A stretch of DNA of 64,000 nucleotides from CAVSNH01 sp963729275 (GCA_963729275.1 CAVSNH010000003.1:1-64000), one strand, 5' to 3'. Counted from the stretch's first letter, positions 9,137-18,137 are shown. Numbers and translations are program-made. Notes: generated by a model not told the origin, from the letters alone.

Positions 9137-9177
9137 CGATCGGGAGGGGTCGGCCGACCCCTGGCCGCTCAGGCCGT

Positions 9178-10710
9178 TCAGGGACCGGTGAGGTACAAGA
9201 AGCCGTAGCCCTCGTCGCGGACGGCCACGCCGGCGTCGGCCAGGGCAACGTCCCAATCCCCGGTGACGGCCGAGTCGGCCAATTCCATGCCGTGGTCGGC
9301 CACCACGAAGAATGCCGTCCGGTCCCAGACCCCGGAGCGCTCCACCGCCTCGAGGATGTGACCGATCCGGGCGTCGGTGTCGGCAACGGAGGTGGCGGCA
9401 ATCTCCGAGTACGGGCCGCCTTCGTGGAAGGCGGCATCGGTGAGTGTGAAGTTGACCCAGGTGAACTCGGGCAGGTCCCAGTGTCGACCCCGGTAGGTAC
9501 CGCTCCAGATGCCGACGAACTGTTCGACGGCGGTGTGATCGATCAGCGACGACCACCGGTAGTCCTTGCTCGGCCGGACGAACCGCTGCGTGGTGTCGGG
9601 CAGATCGTCGACCGGCGGCGGCCGGTCGATCGGCTCGCCGGATCGCATGAGCTCGAAGACGGAGTAGTCGGCGCCGACGTCACACGGCTCGTTGACCGAC
9701 ACCGACACTGCACCGGGCCGGCCACGGTGGAGCGCCTGGTGGACGGTTTCGGTCCCAGGGGCGAGCCACTCCATGGCCGACATCCACGTGGTCGGCGAGT
9801 TGGTCACCACCTGGTTGCCGGTCACCCGGTCGACCCAGGCGTTGTGGAGGATGCCGTGATGACCCGGATGGCGCCCGGTCAGGATGGTCGTGTGGTTGGC
9901 CAAGGTCACGGTGGGTAGAGAGGCGATGGCCCCGTAGCGATAGGTGCAACCAGACGCCATGAGGCGCGCCAGGTTGGGGGCTTTCCCGCGAGCAGCCAGG
10001 TCGTAGAGGACGTTGGCGTTGGTCCCGTCCAGCAGCATGGCCACCACGTGATCGGCACCCCGGCCCGTCATCATGTCGGTGAGGGCTGCCCCGTCTTGGC
10101 CGGCCAGCAGGCCGTCACCCTCATGGGCCGATGGGGCAGCTCCGAGCATCGTGAGGATGGTCGGAGCCACGTCCACCAGACGACACGAGCGGTCGACGAG
10201 ACCGGCCGGCTGGATGCCGGCACCCGAGGCGATGAACGGGGCGCGGGCTTGGACGATCCCGAGGGATCCGTGCTCACCGAGATGGCCGCCCTGGTCGCCC
10301 CAGTAGTGGGCAGCGGTGTGCTGCACGACGATGTCGGGCGCCGAGGGATGGTCGAAGACCTGGGCCAGATGATCGAAGGCGTGCGGATAGGCGTTGGACC
10401 GCCGGTCGGGATGGGGTGTCGCCCGCTCTTCGGCGAGGTCGCCGAAGTGGGAGGCGTCTTGGCAGGCGATGGGGTCATCGCCGGACAACACCTCGGGTTC
10501 GAACGACCACCGGTGGGAGCGGTCTGCGCCCGAACCGTTGTCTCGGCGACGAAATCGCATGTGCCCATCGACCGAGGCCACGTGGTACTCGTCGGGTGCC
10601 GGTGACCAGGCCGTGAAGTCGACGACGGATCCGAGTGCCGGGCCAAGGAGCACTTCGAGGGCGCATTCCCGCGCCGCGTCGTCGGCCGGTCGGACGGTGA
10701 GCTCGGTCAC
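9178..10710 (-). CDS. alkaline-phosphatase-superfamily phosphodiesterase-like protein, apparently circularly permuted
   Basis: 510 residues. The second half carries the start of an NPP-type fold: VVAMLLDGTNAN (Asp228), SLPTVTLANHTTILTGRHPG (nucleophile Thr269), then TDAAFHEGG (Asp425, His429) and FFVVADHGM (Asp472, His473). The first half carries what normally comes last: PDIVVQ, then GGHLGEHGSLG (His147, the position of the final metal-binding His), RAPFIASGAGI and RLVDVAPTILTMLG at residues 178-190. All six metal-site and nucleophile positions are present but in rotated order. The likely activity is phosphodiester or phosphonate hydrolysis; the substrate is unknown. There is no signal peptide from GTG 10710, chosen because TACGCT lies exactly 7 nt upstream (leaderless). 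A longer frame to 10872 exists but looks non-coding. Confidence 0.85.
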   Translation of the reverse strand: MTELTVRPADDAARECALEVLLGPALGSVVDFTAWSPAPDEYHVASVDGHMRFRRRDNGSGADRSHRWSFEPEVLSGDDPIACQDASHFGDLAEERATPHPDRRSNAYPHAFDHLAQVFDHPSAPDIVVQHTAAHYWGDQGGHLGEHGSLGIVQARAPFIASGAGIQPAGLVDRSCRLVDVAPTILTMLGAAPSAHEGDGLLAGQDGAALTDMMTGRGADHVVAMLLDGTNANVLYDLAARGKAPNLARLMASGCTYRYGAIASLPTVTLANHTTILTGRHPGHHGILHNAWVDRVTGNQVVTNSPTTWMSAMEWLAPGTETVHQALHRGRPGAVSVSVNEPCDVGADYSVFELMRSGEPIDRPPPVDDLPDTTQRFVRPSKDYRWSSLIDHTAVEQFVGIWSGTYRGRHWDLPEFTWVNFTLTDAAFHEGGPYSEIAATSVADTDARIGHILEAVERSGVWDRTAFFVVADHGMELADSAVTGDWDVALADAGVAVRDEGYGFLYLTGP

Positions 10711-10717
10711 GGCCCCG

Positions 10718-10723
10718 AGCGTA
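10718..10723 (-). promoter_or_regulatory. leaderless -10 box (TACGCT) of the permuted phosphodiesterase gene
   Basis: On the minus strand TACGCT precedes GTG 10710 by 7 nt, and no ribosome site is visible. It supports 10710 over upstream in-frame starts. Confidence 0.55.
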
Positions 10724-10930
10724 GGCGGGGGAGGGCAACGTGGTGCGCGCCACTCGAGGTCGCCGAGTGGCGGGCTCGACCACAAAGGTTGCGAAGCCCG
10801 GCTCTGCCGGCAATACGCCGGGAATGGGCACGAGGAGGCCGCGGCAAGGTCATCCTTGGCGAAGACGCTCATATCGAGTCCCGCGCCGATGGCGCCGGGC
10901 CAGTGCTACCCCGTGCGCCGCGGCCGTCGG

Positions 10931-10936
10931 TACCAT
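10931..10936 (+). promoter_or_regulatory. leaderless -10 box (TACCAT) of the GH26-like lipoprotein gene
   Basis: TACCAT is followed by 7 nt and ATG 10944. The earlier in-frame ATG 10935 overlaps this box, so 10944 is the more likely start. Confidence 0.55.
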
Positions 10937-10943
10937 GAGAACG

Positions 10944-11954
10944 ATGCGGCAACCCCGGCGGTCGCGGGTGAGGCCAGCGATCGTCGTCGCTCCCCTCATC
11001 GTCGCCGGAGCCCTGATGACCGCCTGCAGTTCGGGCAATTCGGCCAGCACCACGACGTCCACCTCGGCGAGCCCCCGCATCTCGGTGCCCTCGACCTCAC
11101 CACCTAGCTCGGCGAGCAGCGCACCGGGGTCCGCGCCTCCGGTGCCGGCCACCGGTGCGTACCTCGGTGCGTGGCTGAACCCCACCGGGGTGACCAAAGG
11201 CAGCTTCGTCGCCGAAACCCAAGCCTTGCCCGGCATCCAGGCCGCCATCGGCCGGCCGTTGACGCTCCTGCACCTGTATGTCGGCTTCAACAACCCCGCG
11301 CCGGTCGCCCAGCTGCAAACCATCGACGGCAACGGGTCGCTCCCGATCCTGGATTGGGCGTGTCCACCCTCAGCGGCGGCGGTCGCCGCCGGTAGCGACG
11401 ACGCGCAGATCACGGCCGAGGCACAAGCGCTCAAGAACTTCGGTCGTCCGATGTTCCTGCGCTGGTGCTGGGAGATGAACCTGGTTGCCTCTCACCCCGG
11501 TGTGGAAGACCCGGCCACCTTCGTGGCGGCATGGCGTCACATCTGGACGATCTTCCAAACGGTCGGGGCGACCAACGTGGCCTTCCTGTGGTGTCCGGCC
11601 GCGACCGGCCACGACCCGGCGCCCTACTATCCCGGGAACGGCTACGTCGACTGGATCGGGATCGACGGATACGACCGAACCGGCACGGGCACCTTCGGCT
11701 CGGTCTTCGGATCCTTCTACGCCGACTGGTCCGGGCAAGGCAAGCCGATGATGGTGGTCGAGACCGGCTCGCCGGCGACCAACCAGGTGGCCTACCTTGA
11801 CAGCGTCGCCACCCAGATGCCGGCCATGCCCCTGTTCAAAGGGTTCGTCTACTTCGATGCCGTCGGCCCTCTGAACGACTGGCGCCTCGGGCCAACCGGC
11901 CTCGCCGCGTTCGGCCAGTTGGCCCGCAACCCCTACTTCATGCCCCCGACCTGA
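10944..11954 (+). CDS. GH26-like glycoside hydrolase, putative lipoprotein
   Basis: 336 residues. The N-terminus is Arg-rich, then hydrophobic, and ends in GALMTAC, a lipobox-like site, followed by a Ser/Thr/Pro-rich linker to about residue 70: an exported, lipid-anchored enzyme is expected. The catalytic domain is of the GH26 beta-mannanase/xylanase type: FGRPMFLRWCWEMNL contains the acid/base Glu (W-x-W-E-M-N), FLWCPAATG and YPGNGYVDWIGIDGYDR follow, and KPMMVVETGS contains the likely nucleophile Glu. It probably cuts a mannan- or glucan-like polymer at the cell surface. A close paralog lies at 14894-15964, with a large surface protein between them, suggesting one functional island. Confidence 0.88.
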   Translation: MRQPRRSRVRPAIVVAPLIVAGALMTACSSGNSASTTTSTSASPRISVPSTSPPSSASSAPGSAPPVPATGAYLGAWLNPTGVTKGSFVAETQALPGIQAAIGRPLTLLHLYVGFNNPAPVAQLQTIDGNGSLPILDWACPPSAAAVAAGSDDAQITAEAQALKNFGRPMFLRWCWEMNLVASHPGVEDPATFVAAWRHIWTIFQTVGATNVAFLWCPAATGHDPAPYYPGNGYVDWIGIDGYDRTGTGTFGSVFGSFYADWSGQGKPMMVVETGSPATNQVAYLDSVATQMPAMPLFKGFVYFDAVGPLNDWRLGPTGLAAFGQLARNPYFMPPT

Positions 11955-12264
11955 GCAGCTCCGGACCGGGCAACCTTCCGGCCGAATCCGACCACCGGCG
12001 CCGGGTGGGGCCCGGATGTCTGGGACCCACCGGTAACCACCGAGCGTGATGATGAGACCGCACAGAGTCATCAGGCGTGGTAGCTTGACGCCGAGGGGCA
12101 CGCACGCCGGGCGCAAGAGGTGTTGGTGGCGCGCCCGCGGTCGGGCGACGGGATCGCCGAGCATCCGGGGCAGGGGACGCAATGGTGGAGGCAGGGAGAA
12201 AGAGCGCGGTGGGGTCGGGCCGTCCGGTCCGGAACCAGCCGGTGGGGAACCGGTTGGCACGGCG
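11955..12264. other. intergenic with promoter candidate and CACCGAGCGTG motif
   Basis: 310 bases upstream of the two-propeller protein gene. CACCGAGCGTG (12038-12048) differs by one base from a motif repeated at 21540-21571 and 35826-35878. GTGGTAGCTTG (about 12077-12087) nearly repeats GTGTTAGCTTG at 21570-21580; its TAGCTT fits the TANNNT -10 pattern. The coding frame is open back to 12046, but that stretch is Arg/Gly-rich and without protein character. Confidence 0.45.
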
Positions 12265-14859
12265 ATGCGGCTCCGCCCCAAGGTCTCGGGAGCCCATCGA
12301 GTGAGGCTCGGCCGCTCCCTTGGTGCCACCTTGGGTGCTGTCCTCTTCCTTCCACTCGTCGTCGCTGTCACCCCCATCGTGGTGGCGGGAGCCGTCCACC
12401 CTCACAACTCGGCGGCCACCGCGGCACCCACGGTGGCCGTGCCGGCCGACGACAGCCAGTTGCCCTCGGCCGTTGCCTACAGCTGGGGGAGCGACGACTG
12501 GGGCGAGCTCGGTGTGAACGCCAGCGGCGAGGGGACGCCGACGCCGGTGGACCAACCGGCACCGGTGGACGTGGCCCCCGGTATCCAGTTCCGGTCGGTG
12601 TCCGTCGGCGGTGCCCACGCCCTCGGGCTCACGACCGACGGAGGGGTCGAGGCCTGGGGAGGCAACTCGGAGGGACAGCTGGGGGACGGCACCACGACCG
12701 AGTCGGACGCACCGGTGGCCGTCGATCCACCGGCGGGCCTGACCTTCTCGGCCATCGCCGCCGGTAGCAGCCACAGCCTGGCTCTCACGACCAGTGGCCA
12801 GGTCTACGCCTGGGGCTCGAACCTCCTCGGCCAGCTCGGGAACGGCACGACCACCGACTCGGACGTTCCCGTGCCGGTCGACGCCCCGGACGGTGTGACC
12901 TTCGCGGCCATCGCCGCCGGGGGCGACCACAGCCTCGCTTTGAGCTCGACCGGTGTCGTGTACGCCTGGGGGGCCAACTACGCCGGACAACTGGGCAACG
13001 GCACGACCACCCCCTCCGACGTCCCCGTCCAGACCACCGCTCCGGACGGCGTGACCTTCTCGGCCATCGCCGCGGGCACGGGATACAGCCTGGCCCTCAC
13101 GACCGCGGGTCAGGTGGTCGCCTGGGGCGAGAATGGCTCGGGACAGCTGGGGGACGGCACCGACACCTCGAGCCCGACCATGACGGCCGTCACCTTGCCG
13201 CCCGGCGTGACCATCGCCTCGATCGCCTGCGGGGCCGACCACAGCCTGGCCCTTTCCTCGACCGGTTCCGTCTACGAGTGGGGGTCGAATGTCTTCGGCC
13301 AGCTGGACACGGCACTGGTCGATTCGGCGACGGTCGACAGCCCGGTACCCGTCCAGCCGCTCGGCCTGCCCCCGCTCACCACCTTCGTGGCCGTGGCCGG
13401 CGGCCTGGACTCGTCGTACGCCCTCACCTCGGCCGGGGTGGTCTGGACCTGGGGTGGCGACCCGTCCGGCCAGCTGGGATCGGGCCCGCCGGGAGTGAAC
13501 GCTGTCCTCCCCGCCCCGCTCGACTCGGTACCGGCTGGCACGCTGGCCACCGGCATCTACTCCGGGCCCGACGCCAGCGCCGTCTTCCTCGTGACCCGGG
13601 CCGACCAGCAGCTCACCTTCCCCCAGCCGCCCACGCCGACCTACGGTGACCCGCCACTCGACCTGGGCCCGACCTCGAGCTCGGGGCTGTCGGCGGCGAC
13701 GACCAGCTCTGGCGCCTGCACCGGCACGGCTGACCATCTCACGTTGACGGGCGCCGGTTTGTGCACGATCACGGCCACGCAGGCAGGTGACTTCGACTTC
13801 TACCCGGCCACGGCCGTCACCACCTTTGTCATCGCGCCGGCGACCCTCGCCGTCCAGCCCAGCGCGACGACCGGTACCGCCGGGTCACCGCTGCCCACCC
13901 TCGGCTACCAACTCGACGGGCTGGTCAACCACGACCCGTCCTGGGTGGTGTCGGGCCGGGCGTCGTGTACGACCCCGGCCACCAGCTCGTCGCCGCCGGG
14001 CAACTACCCGATCACCTGCGCCGTCGGGTCGCTGCAAGCCGCCAACTACACCATCGTCAGCGCTGGTTCGGCCACCCTTGATCTCGTCGCTCCCGCCTCC
14101 GGCTACGCCGTCATCGGGTCCGACGGGGCGGTGTGGGCACTCGGGCCGGCCAGGGTCGGCAGCGCGCCCGGTCCCGCGTTCTACGGCTCGATGGGTGGCC
14201 ACCGACTGAACGCCCCGGTGGTGGGGGCGGCCTTCACGCCCCTCCATGGTGGCTACTGGCTGGTGGCCTCGGACGGGGGCATCTTCGCCTTCGGGGACGC
14301 CGCCTTCTACGGCTCGATGGGCGGGCGACCCCTCAACCGCCCTATCGTCGGCCTGGCCAGCACCCCCGACGGAGGCGGCTATTGGGAGGTGGCCTCGGAC
14401 GGGGGCATCTTCGCCTTCGGGGACGCCGCCTTCTACGGCTCGACCGGTGGTATCCACCTCAACCGGCCCATCGTGGGCATGGCCGCCACCCCCGACGGGG
14501 GTGGCTACTGGCTGGTGGCCTCGGACGGGGGCATCTTCGCCTTCGGGGACGCCGCCTTCTACGGCTCGACGGGCAGCGAGAGCCTCGGACAGCCGGTCGT
14601 GGGCATGGCCGCGGCTCCCGGCGGCGAGGGGTACTGGCTGACGACGGCCAACGGTTCGGTCTTCCCGTTCGGACGGGCCGACTTCGAAGGCGACCTTCGC
14701 TACCTCGACCTCGGGTTCCCGGTGGTGGGGATGGCGGCCACGGGAGACGGCGGTGGTTACTGGCTGGTTGCCTCCGACGGCAGCATCTACGCCTTCGGCG
14801 ATGCCGGTTACTACGGCCAGGCGCCGGCCTTCCCCGACCCGGTCGACGGGATCATCTGA
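12265..14859 (+). CDS. secreted surface protein: seven RCC1 repeats, Ig/MBG-like linker, six 42-residue repeats
   Basis: 864 residues. Signal peptide about residues 15-47 (SLGATLGAVLFLPLVVAVTP). Residues about 65-455 hold exactly seven RCC1-type repeats with the core AWGxNxxGQLGxGT and SLALT, which predicts a seven-bladed beta-propeller. Residues about 455-610 resemble bacterial MBG/Ig-like domains (QQLTFPQPPTPTYGDPPLDL; ATLAVQPSATTGTAGSPLPT). From about residue 612 follow six units of GYWLVASDGGIFAFGDAAFY type, 42 residues each apart from a longer first one; such repeats are common in actinobacterial surface proteins, and six units could close a second propeller. No catalytic motif was seen, so a binding or scaffold role is likely. 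It lies between two GH26-like secreted enzymes on the same strand. Confidence 0.88.
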   Translation: MRLRPKVSGAHRVRLGRSLGATLGAVLFLPLVVAVTPIVVAGAVHPHNSAATAAPTVAVPADDSQLPSAVAYSWGSDDWGELGVNASGEGTPTPVDQPAPVDVAPGIQFRSVSVGGAHALGLTTDGGVEAWGGNSEGQLGDGTTTESDAPVAVDPPAGLTFSAIAAGSSHSLALTTSGQVYAWGSNLLGQLGNGTTTDSDVPVPVDAPDGVTFAAIAAGGDHSLALSSTGVVYAWGANYAGQLGNGTTTPSDVPVQTTAPDGVTFSAIAAGTGYSLALTTAGQVVAWGENGSGQLGDGTDTSSPTMTAVTLPPGVTIASIACGADHSLALSSTGSVYEWGSNVFGQLDTALVDSATVDSPVPVQPLGLPPLTTFVAVAGGLDSSYALTSAGVVWTWGGDPSGQLGSGPPGVNAVLPAPLDSVPAGTLATGIYSGPDASAVFLVTRADQQLTFPQPPTPTYGDPPLDLGPTSSSGLSAATTSSGACTGTADHLTLTGAGLCTITATQAGDFDFYPATAVTTFVIAPATLAVQPSATTGTAGSPLPTLGYQLDGLVNHDPSWVVSGRASCTTPATSSSPPGNYPITCAVGSLQAANYTIVSAGSATLDLVAPASGYAVIGSDGAVWALGPARVGSAPGPAFYGSMGGHRLNAPVVGAAFTPLHGGYWLVASDGGIFAFGDAAFYGSMGGRPLNRPIVGLASTPDGGGYWEVASDGGIFAFGDAAFYGSTGGIHLNRPIVGMAATPDGGGYWLVASDGGIFAFGDAAFYGSTGSESLGQPVVGMAAAPGGEGYWLTTANGSVFPFGRADFEGDLRYLDLGFPVVGMAATGDGGGYWLVASDGSIYAFGDAGYYGQAPAFPDPVDGII
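14251..14859 (+). repeat. 126-bp tandem coding repeats in the surface protein gene
   Basis: Unit starts at 14251, 14377, 14503, 14629 and 14755, an exact period of 126 bp (42 codons), ending at the gene stop. The first three units share a block of roughly 55 nearly identical bases (for example 14264-14320 against 14390-14446 and 14516-14572), while units four and five have diverged. The DNA-level identity indicates recent duplication or conversion. Confidence 0.85.
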
Positions 14860-14893
14860 GACGCGCGGGACAGGGACAACGGAGAGGGAGCAG

Positions 14894-15964
14894 ATGGCCA
14901 TGGGCAGGCACCGACAAACCCGGCGAGTCAGGTACCGCTCGGCCGGCATCGCCGCGGCGGCGACGTTGGTCGCCGCTATGGTCACCGTCCCCTCATTCGT
15001 CTCCGGATCTGCCGGTGGTCGGATGGGGCACCACCAGCACGTCGCCGTGGCCACGGCCATGGCCGACACGGGCGGGGACCAGCCGGCACCGTCCGGACCA
15101 CCGCCCATCCCGACGTCCAGCGCCTACCTCGGAGCCTTCGTGGCTCCCGATCAGCAGGAGACGACCGCCCAGGCCGACATCCGAGTCGAGCTCGGCGACG
15201 TCGGGAACTTCGACGGGATCTTCGGGCGCGGGCTCGGCCTGGTCCACGTGTACCAGAACTGGGGCAACCCGGTGAAGAACTCCGCCCTGGCCGCGTTGGC
15301 CGCCACCGGGGCCACGCCGGTCATCGACTGGGCCTGCACCAGTGACGCCGCCATCATCGACGGCAGCCAGGACTCCTTCATCACGAGCTACGCCGACCAG
15401 CTGGCCAGCTTCGGCCAGCCCGTCTTCCTGCGCTGGTTCTGGGAGATGAACCTCGTCAACCTGACCCGGAACGCCGCCTGTCTCGGCACCGACGGGGCGA
15501 CCGGCTACATCGAGGCCTTCCAGCACATCGTGACCCTCTTTCGGGCCGCCGGCGCCACCAACGTCGCCTTCGTCTGGTGCCCGTCCGTCACCGGGCCGGG
15601 CTTCGCCGCCGCGTTCTACCCCGGCAACAGCTACGTCGACTGGATCGCATGGGACGGCTACGACCGTAAGCAGGACCCCAACATGCTCACCGACGAGTTC
15701 CTGCCCTTCTACGACCACTGGCTGCCGGACGGGAAGCCGATGATGATCGCGGAAACCGGGGCCACGATCGATCAAGCCTCCTATGTGACCAATCTGACGG
15801 ACAATCTGCCCTCGCTCATGCCGGACGTGAAGGCGGTGCTCTACTACGACTCGGTGTCGAGCGAGGACTGGACGCTCCAGGACCTACCCGGGAACCTCGG
15901 GCTGAGTGCCTTCATCACCATGGGCCAGACGCCGTACTTCATGTATCCGTTCGCCGGTCCTTGA
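14894..15964 (+). CDS. GH26-like glycoside hydrolase, secreted
   Basis: 356 residues and paralogous to the 10944-11954 protein. The N-terminus (MAMGRHRQTRRVRYRSAGIA, then a hydrophobic run to about residue 37) is a twin-arginine-like or Sec signal; there is no lipobox, so this copy should be released or only membrane-tethered. Catalytic motifs are VFLRWFWEMNL (acid/base Glu), AFVWCPSVTG, YPGNSYVDWIAWDGYDR and KPMMIAETGATID (nucleophile Glu). Start ATG 14894 has a GGAGAGGGAG ribosome site (14881-14890). It begins 35 nt after the surface-repeat gene, so the two are probably co-transcribed. The polymer substrate is unknown; a mannan-like one is the family default. Confidence 0.9.
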   Translation: MAMGRHRQTRRVRYRSAGIAAAATLVAAMVTVPSFVSGSAGGRMGHHQHVAVATAMADTGGDQPAPSGPPPIPTSSAYLGAFVAPDQQETTAQADIRVELGDVGNFDGIFGRGLGLVHVYQNWGNPVKNSALAALAATGATPVIDWACTSDAAIIDGSQDSFITSYADQLASFGQPVFLRWFWEMNLVNLTRNAACLGTDGATGYIEAFQHIVTLFRAAGATNVAFVWCPSVTGPGFAAAFYPGNSYVDWIAWDGYDRKQDPNMLTDEFLPFYDHWLPDGKPMMIAETGATIDQASYVTNLTDNLPSLMPDVKAVLYYDSVSSEDWTLQDLPGNLGLSAFITMGQTPYFMYPFAGP

Positions 15965-16070
15965 CCGGCCCTGCCACCGGTGACGGCCCGATCCGCTGAT
16001 AGCCGGTGCAGCGAACCGAACCGCGGTGTCGATGCCGATCGGGTCATTTCCGTGCGAGTTCCGGCCCCTC

Positions 16071-18137
16071 CTACTCGGACGCCACCGCCGCCCGCAGGTG
16101 GCGGCGTCCGAACAAAAACGCCAGCCCGTAGAGGGCGGCTGCCACCACCAGCAGGAAGTTGAAGCCGGTGATGAGGGACAGGTACTCGAGGGCTCCCCCC
16201 ACGATCGCACCCAGGAGGTTGGCGCCGAAAGCGGTAGTCAGCGAGCCCACGTTCTTGAACCGCTGGGCGAAGACGAGGTTGGCCACGAAGATCGGTGCGA
16301 AGGCGAGCGCGGTGGCGGCGAAGAAGCGGGGCACGACCGGCAAGCTGAGCAGCGAGCCCTGCGGGACGGCATAGGAGACCGCCAGGGTCACCAGCAGCGC
16401 CCCGTAGAGGAGGGTGGGGCGTGGCAACCGCACGTGTCGGGCCGTCTCCACTGCGGCGAAGACGGCGACCAGCACCCCCGCGAAGACGAGCGAGTTCACG
16501 TACCAGGTGGTCCCGAACAGCAGCGCGAACTGCACGATGTTCTTCGATTCGAGCAGCAGGAAAGCCGCCCCCATGAAGAAGAGGTCGGCGAACTGCGCCA
16601 TGCGTCGGAACGGGCCGCCCGCCGCCCGCACGAGCACCAGAGCCAGAGCCAGGATCAGGCCCACGACCACCAGGTAGTAACCGGGGATCGAGGCGGTCGG
16701 CAGATAGGGGAACGGTCGGTTGTCGGTGACCGGTGCGAGGCGGGTGCCATTCCATAGGCTCGAGCAGTTGGGGGTCTTGCCGTCGAGGGCGACGGTCAGT
16801 ACCGCCTGCTGGCGGCCGGCCAACGTGTTGCCGAGCTGGACGCAGGGTCGCGAGCCGAACACCTCGTCGAGGGTGGTTCCGTACCGGTTGAGCAGGAACG
16901 GTTGGTAGTAGTTGTACATGACGAAGGTGCCCCCCGGCTCGAGATGCGCCTTCGCCTCCTGGATGGCTTGGATCGTGAGCAGGTAGTTCTCCAGGCCGAC
17001 CGGCGCCCCCTGCCCGGTGAGCGCGGTCAGGGAGTCCGGCAGGGCGTAGAGGATGAGGGAATAGTGCTGGTCGGTGTCCTGCAGGAACGCCCGCCCGTCG
17101 TCGATGTGGACGCTGACTCGCGGGCTCTGGTAGGCGTGGTCGGGGTTGTACTCCTTGCCCAGCTGCACGAGGTCGGGGTCGATCTCGACGGCGTCGACGT
17201 GCTTGGCCCCTTCCGACAGCGCCACCGACACGTCGTTGCCGGTGCCGGCCCCGATGACGAGAACCTTGGAGAGTGACGCCTTGTTGACGTGGTCGTAGGG
17301 GAAGAAGTAAAAGGGCTCGAGGGCGTGGAGGGCCTTCACCGAGTAGAGGCTCTGGTAGGGGATGTTGTTCCCCGACACCGCAAGGTCCTGGTAGTGGTGC
17401 CCGTCGACCGTCGTGGTCGTGTGGCTGATGGTGATCTTGTAGTAGGGCGACCAGATGTTGCCGCTCGAAAGTGACTCGAAGAGCAGCATGAGCAGGATCG
17501 CGACCACCGGTATCGCCCCCCACCACCGGTGGCGCCAGAGCAGGAGCACGAACAGCACCGCCACCACCGAGCCCCAGGCGATCGGGGGCAGCCCGACCAG
17601 CGAGAGCACCGAGAAAGCCACGATGCCCCCGATGCTGCCGAGGATGTCGTAGCGGTAGGCGTCCAACGGGCGGAACTGTATGAACGTCTTGGCCGTCCCC
17701 TGCCCGAGCCCCGCCATCACGAGGACCACCAACACGAAGATCACCGGGAGGTCGAGCCACTCCGAGACGGCGGCCTTGCCCGGCAGGCCGTTGAACTCGT
17801 GGGTGCCGTGGAGGCTGACCAGCTTCACCGGGAACAGCAACGCCAGGCCGACGAGCACCGCCAGGGCGAGGGGCGTCCACTCGAAGAGGCTCCAGCGGCG
17901 GCCGGCGGTCAGGAACCCCAGCCCGATCCCGAGGAAGCTGGCCAGGAGCACGAAGTTGGGGATGTTGGCCAGCCGGACGTCGTTGGCGGCCGTCCAGCGG
18001 ATCAGCGCGAGCTCCACGAACAGCATGAGCATGCTGAACGCGATGAGCCGCCATGGATGGCGGACGATCTCGGGCTCCCGCACCTCCAGGTCCACGACCT
18101 CGGCGGCCCGACGGGGTGTCTGGGTGAACAGCGACAT
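16071..18137 (-). CDS. membrane-embedded spermidine-synthase-like protein
   Basis: 688 residues. Seven or so hydrophobic helices (residues about 25-235) precede a Rossmann domain with VLVIGAGTGNDVSVALSEGA (SAM/dcSAM-binding GxGxG) and VDAVEIDPDLVQLGKEYN, then VHIDDGRAFL, as in spermidine/spermine synthases; a second set of about seven helices closes the protein (residues about 455-680). Such fused membrane forms are widespread in bacteria and have uncertain activity; aminopropyl transfer is inferred from the fold only. It is convergent with the GH26-like gene and faces away from the fusion gene at 18616. No clear ribosome site or TANNNT box precedes ATG 18137, so the start is only moderately certain. 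Confidence 0.85.
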   Translation of the reverse strand: MSLFTQTPRRAAEVVDLEVREPEIVRHPWRLIAFSMLMLFVELALIRWTAANDVRLANIPNFVLLASFLGIGLGFLTAGRRWSLFEWTPLALAVLVGLALLFPVKLVSLHGTHEFNGLPGKAAVSEWLDLPVIFVLVVLVMAGLGQGTAKTFIQFRPLDAYRYDILGSIGGIVAFSVLSLVGLPPIAWGSVVAVLFVLLLWRHRWWGAIPVVAILLMLLFESLSSGNIWSPYYKITISHTTTTVDGHHYQDLAVSGNNIPYQSLYSVKALHALEPFYFFPYDHVNKASLSKVLVIGAGTGNDVSVALSEGAKHVDAVEIDPDLVQLGKEYNPDHAYQSPRVSVHIDDGRAFLQDTDQHYSLILYALPDSLTALTGQGAPVGLENYLLTIQAIQEAKAHLEPGGTFVMYNYYQPFLLNRYGTTLDEVFGSRPCVQLGNTLAGRQQAVLTVALDGKTPNCSSLWNGTRLAPVTDNRPFPYLPTASIPGYYLVVVGLILALALVLVRAAGGPFRRMAQFADLFFMGAAFLLLESKNIVQFALLFGTTWYVNSLVFAGVLVAVFAAVETARHVRLPRPTLLYGALLVTLAVSYAVPQGSLLSLPVVPRFFAATALAFAPIFVANLVFAQRFKNVGSLTTAFGANLLGAIVGGALEYLSLITGFNFLLVVAAALYGLAFLFGRRHLRAAVASE

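Noticed and set aside
9178..10710. Two separate half-genes (a broken tandem duplication) instead of a permuted enzyme
   Set aside because: Each conserved ligand occurs once only and the frame is continuous, so a duplication followed by loss would have to be exactly complementary; permutation is the simpler reading.
12046..12264. 73-codon extension upstream of the two-propeller protein
   Set aside because: It lacks protein character and would bury the signal peptide; it contains promoter-like sequence instead.
14251..14859. Regular 126-bp repeats considered as a CRISPR-like or mobile array
   Set aside because: They are in frame, unspaced and code for 42-residue protein units.
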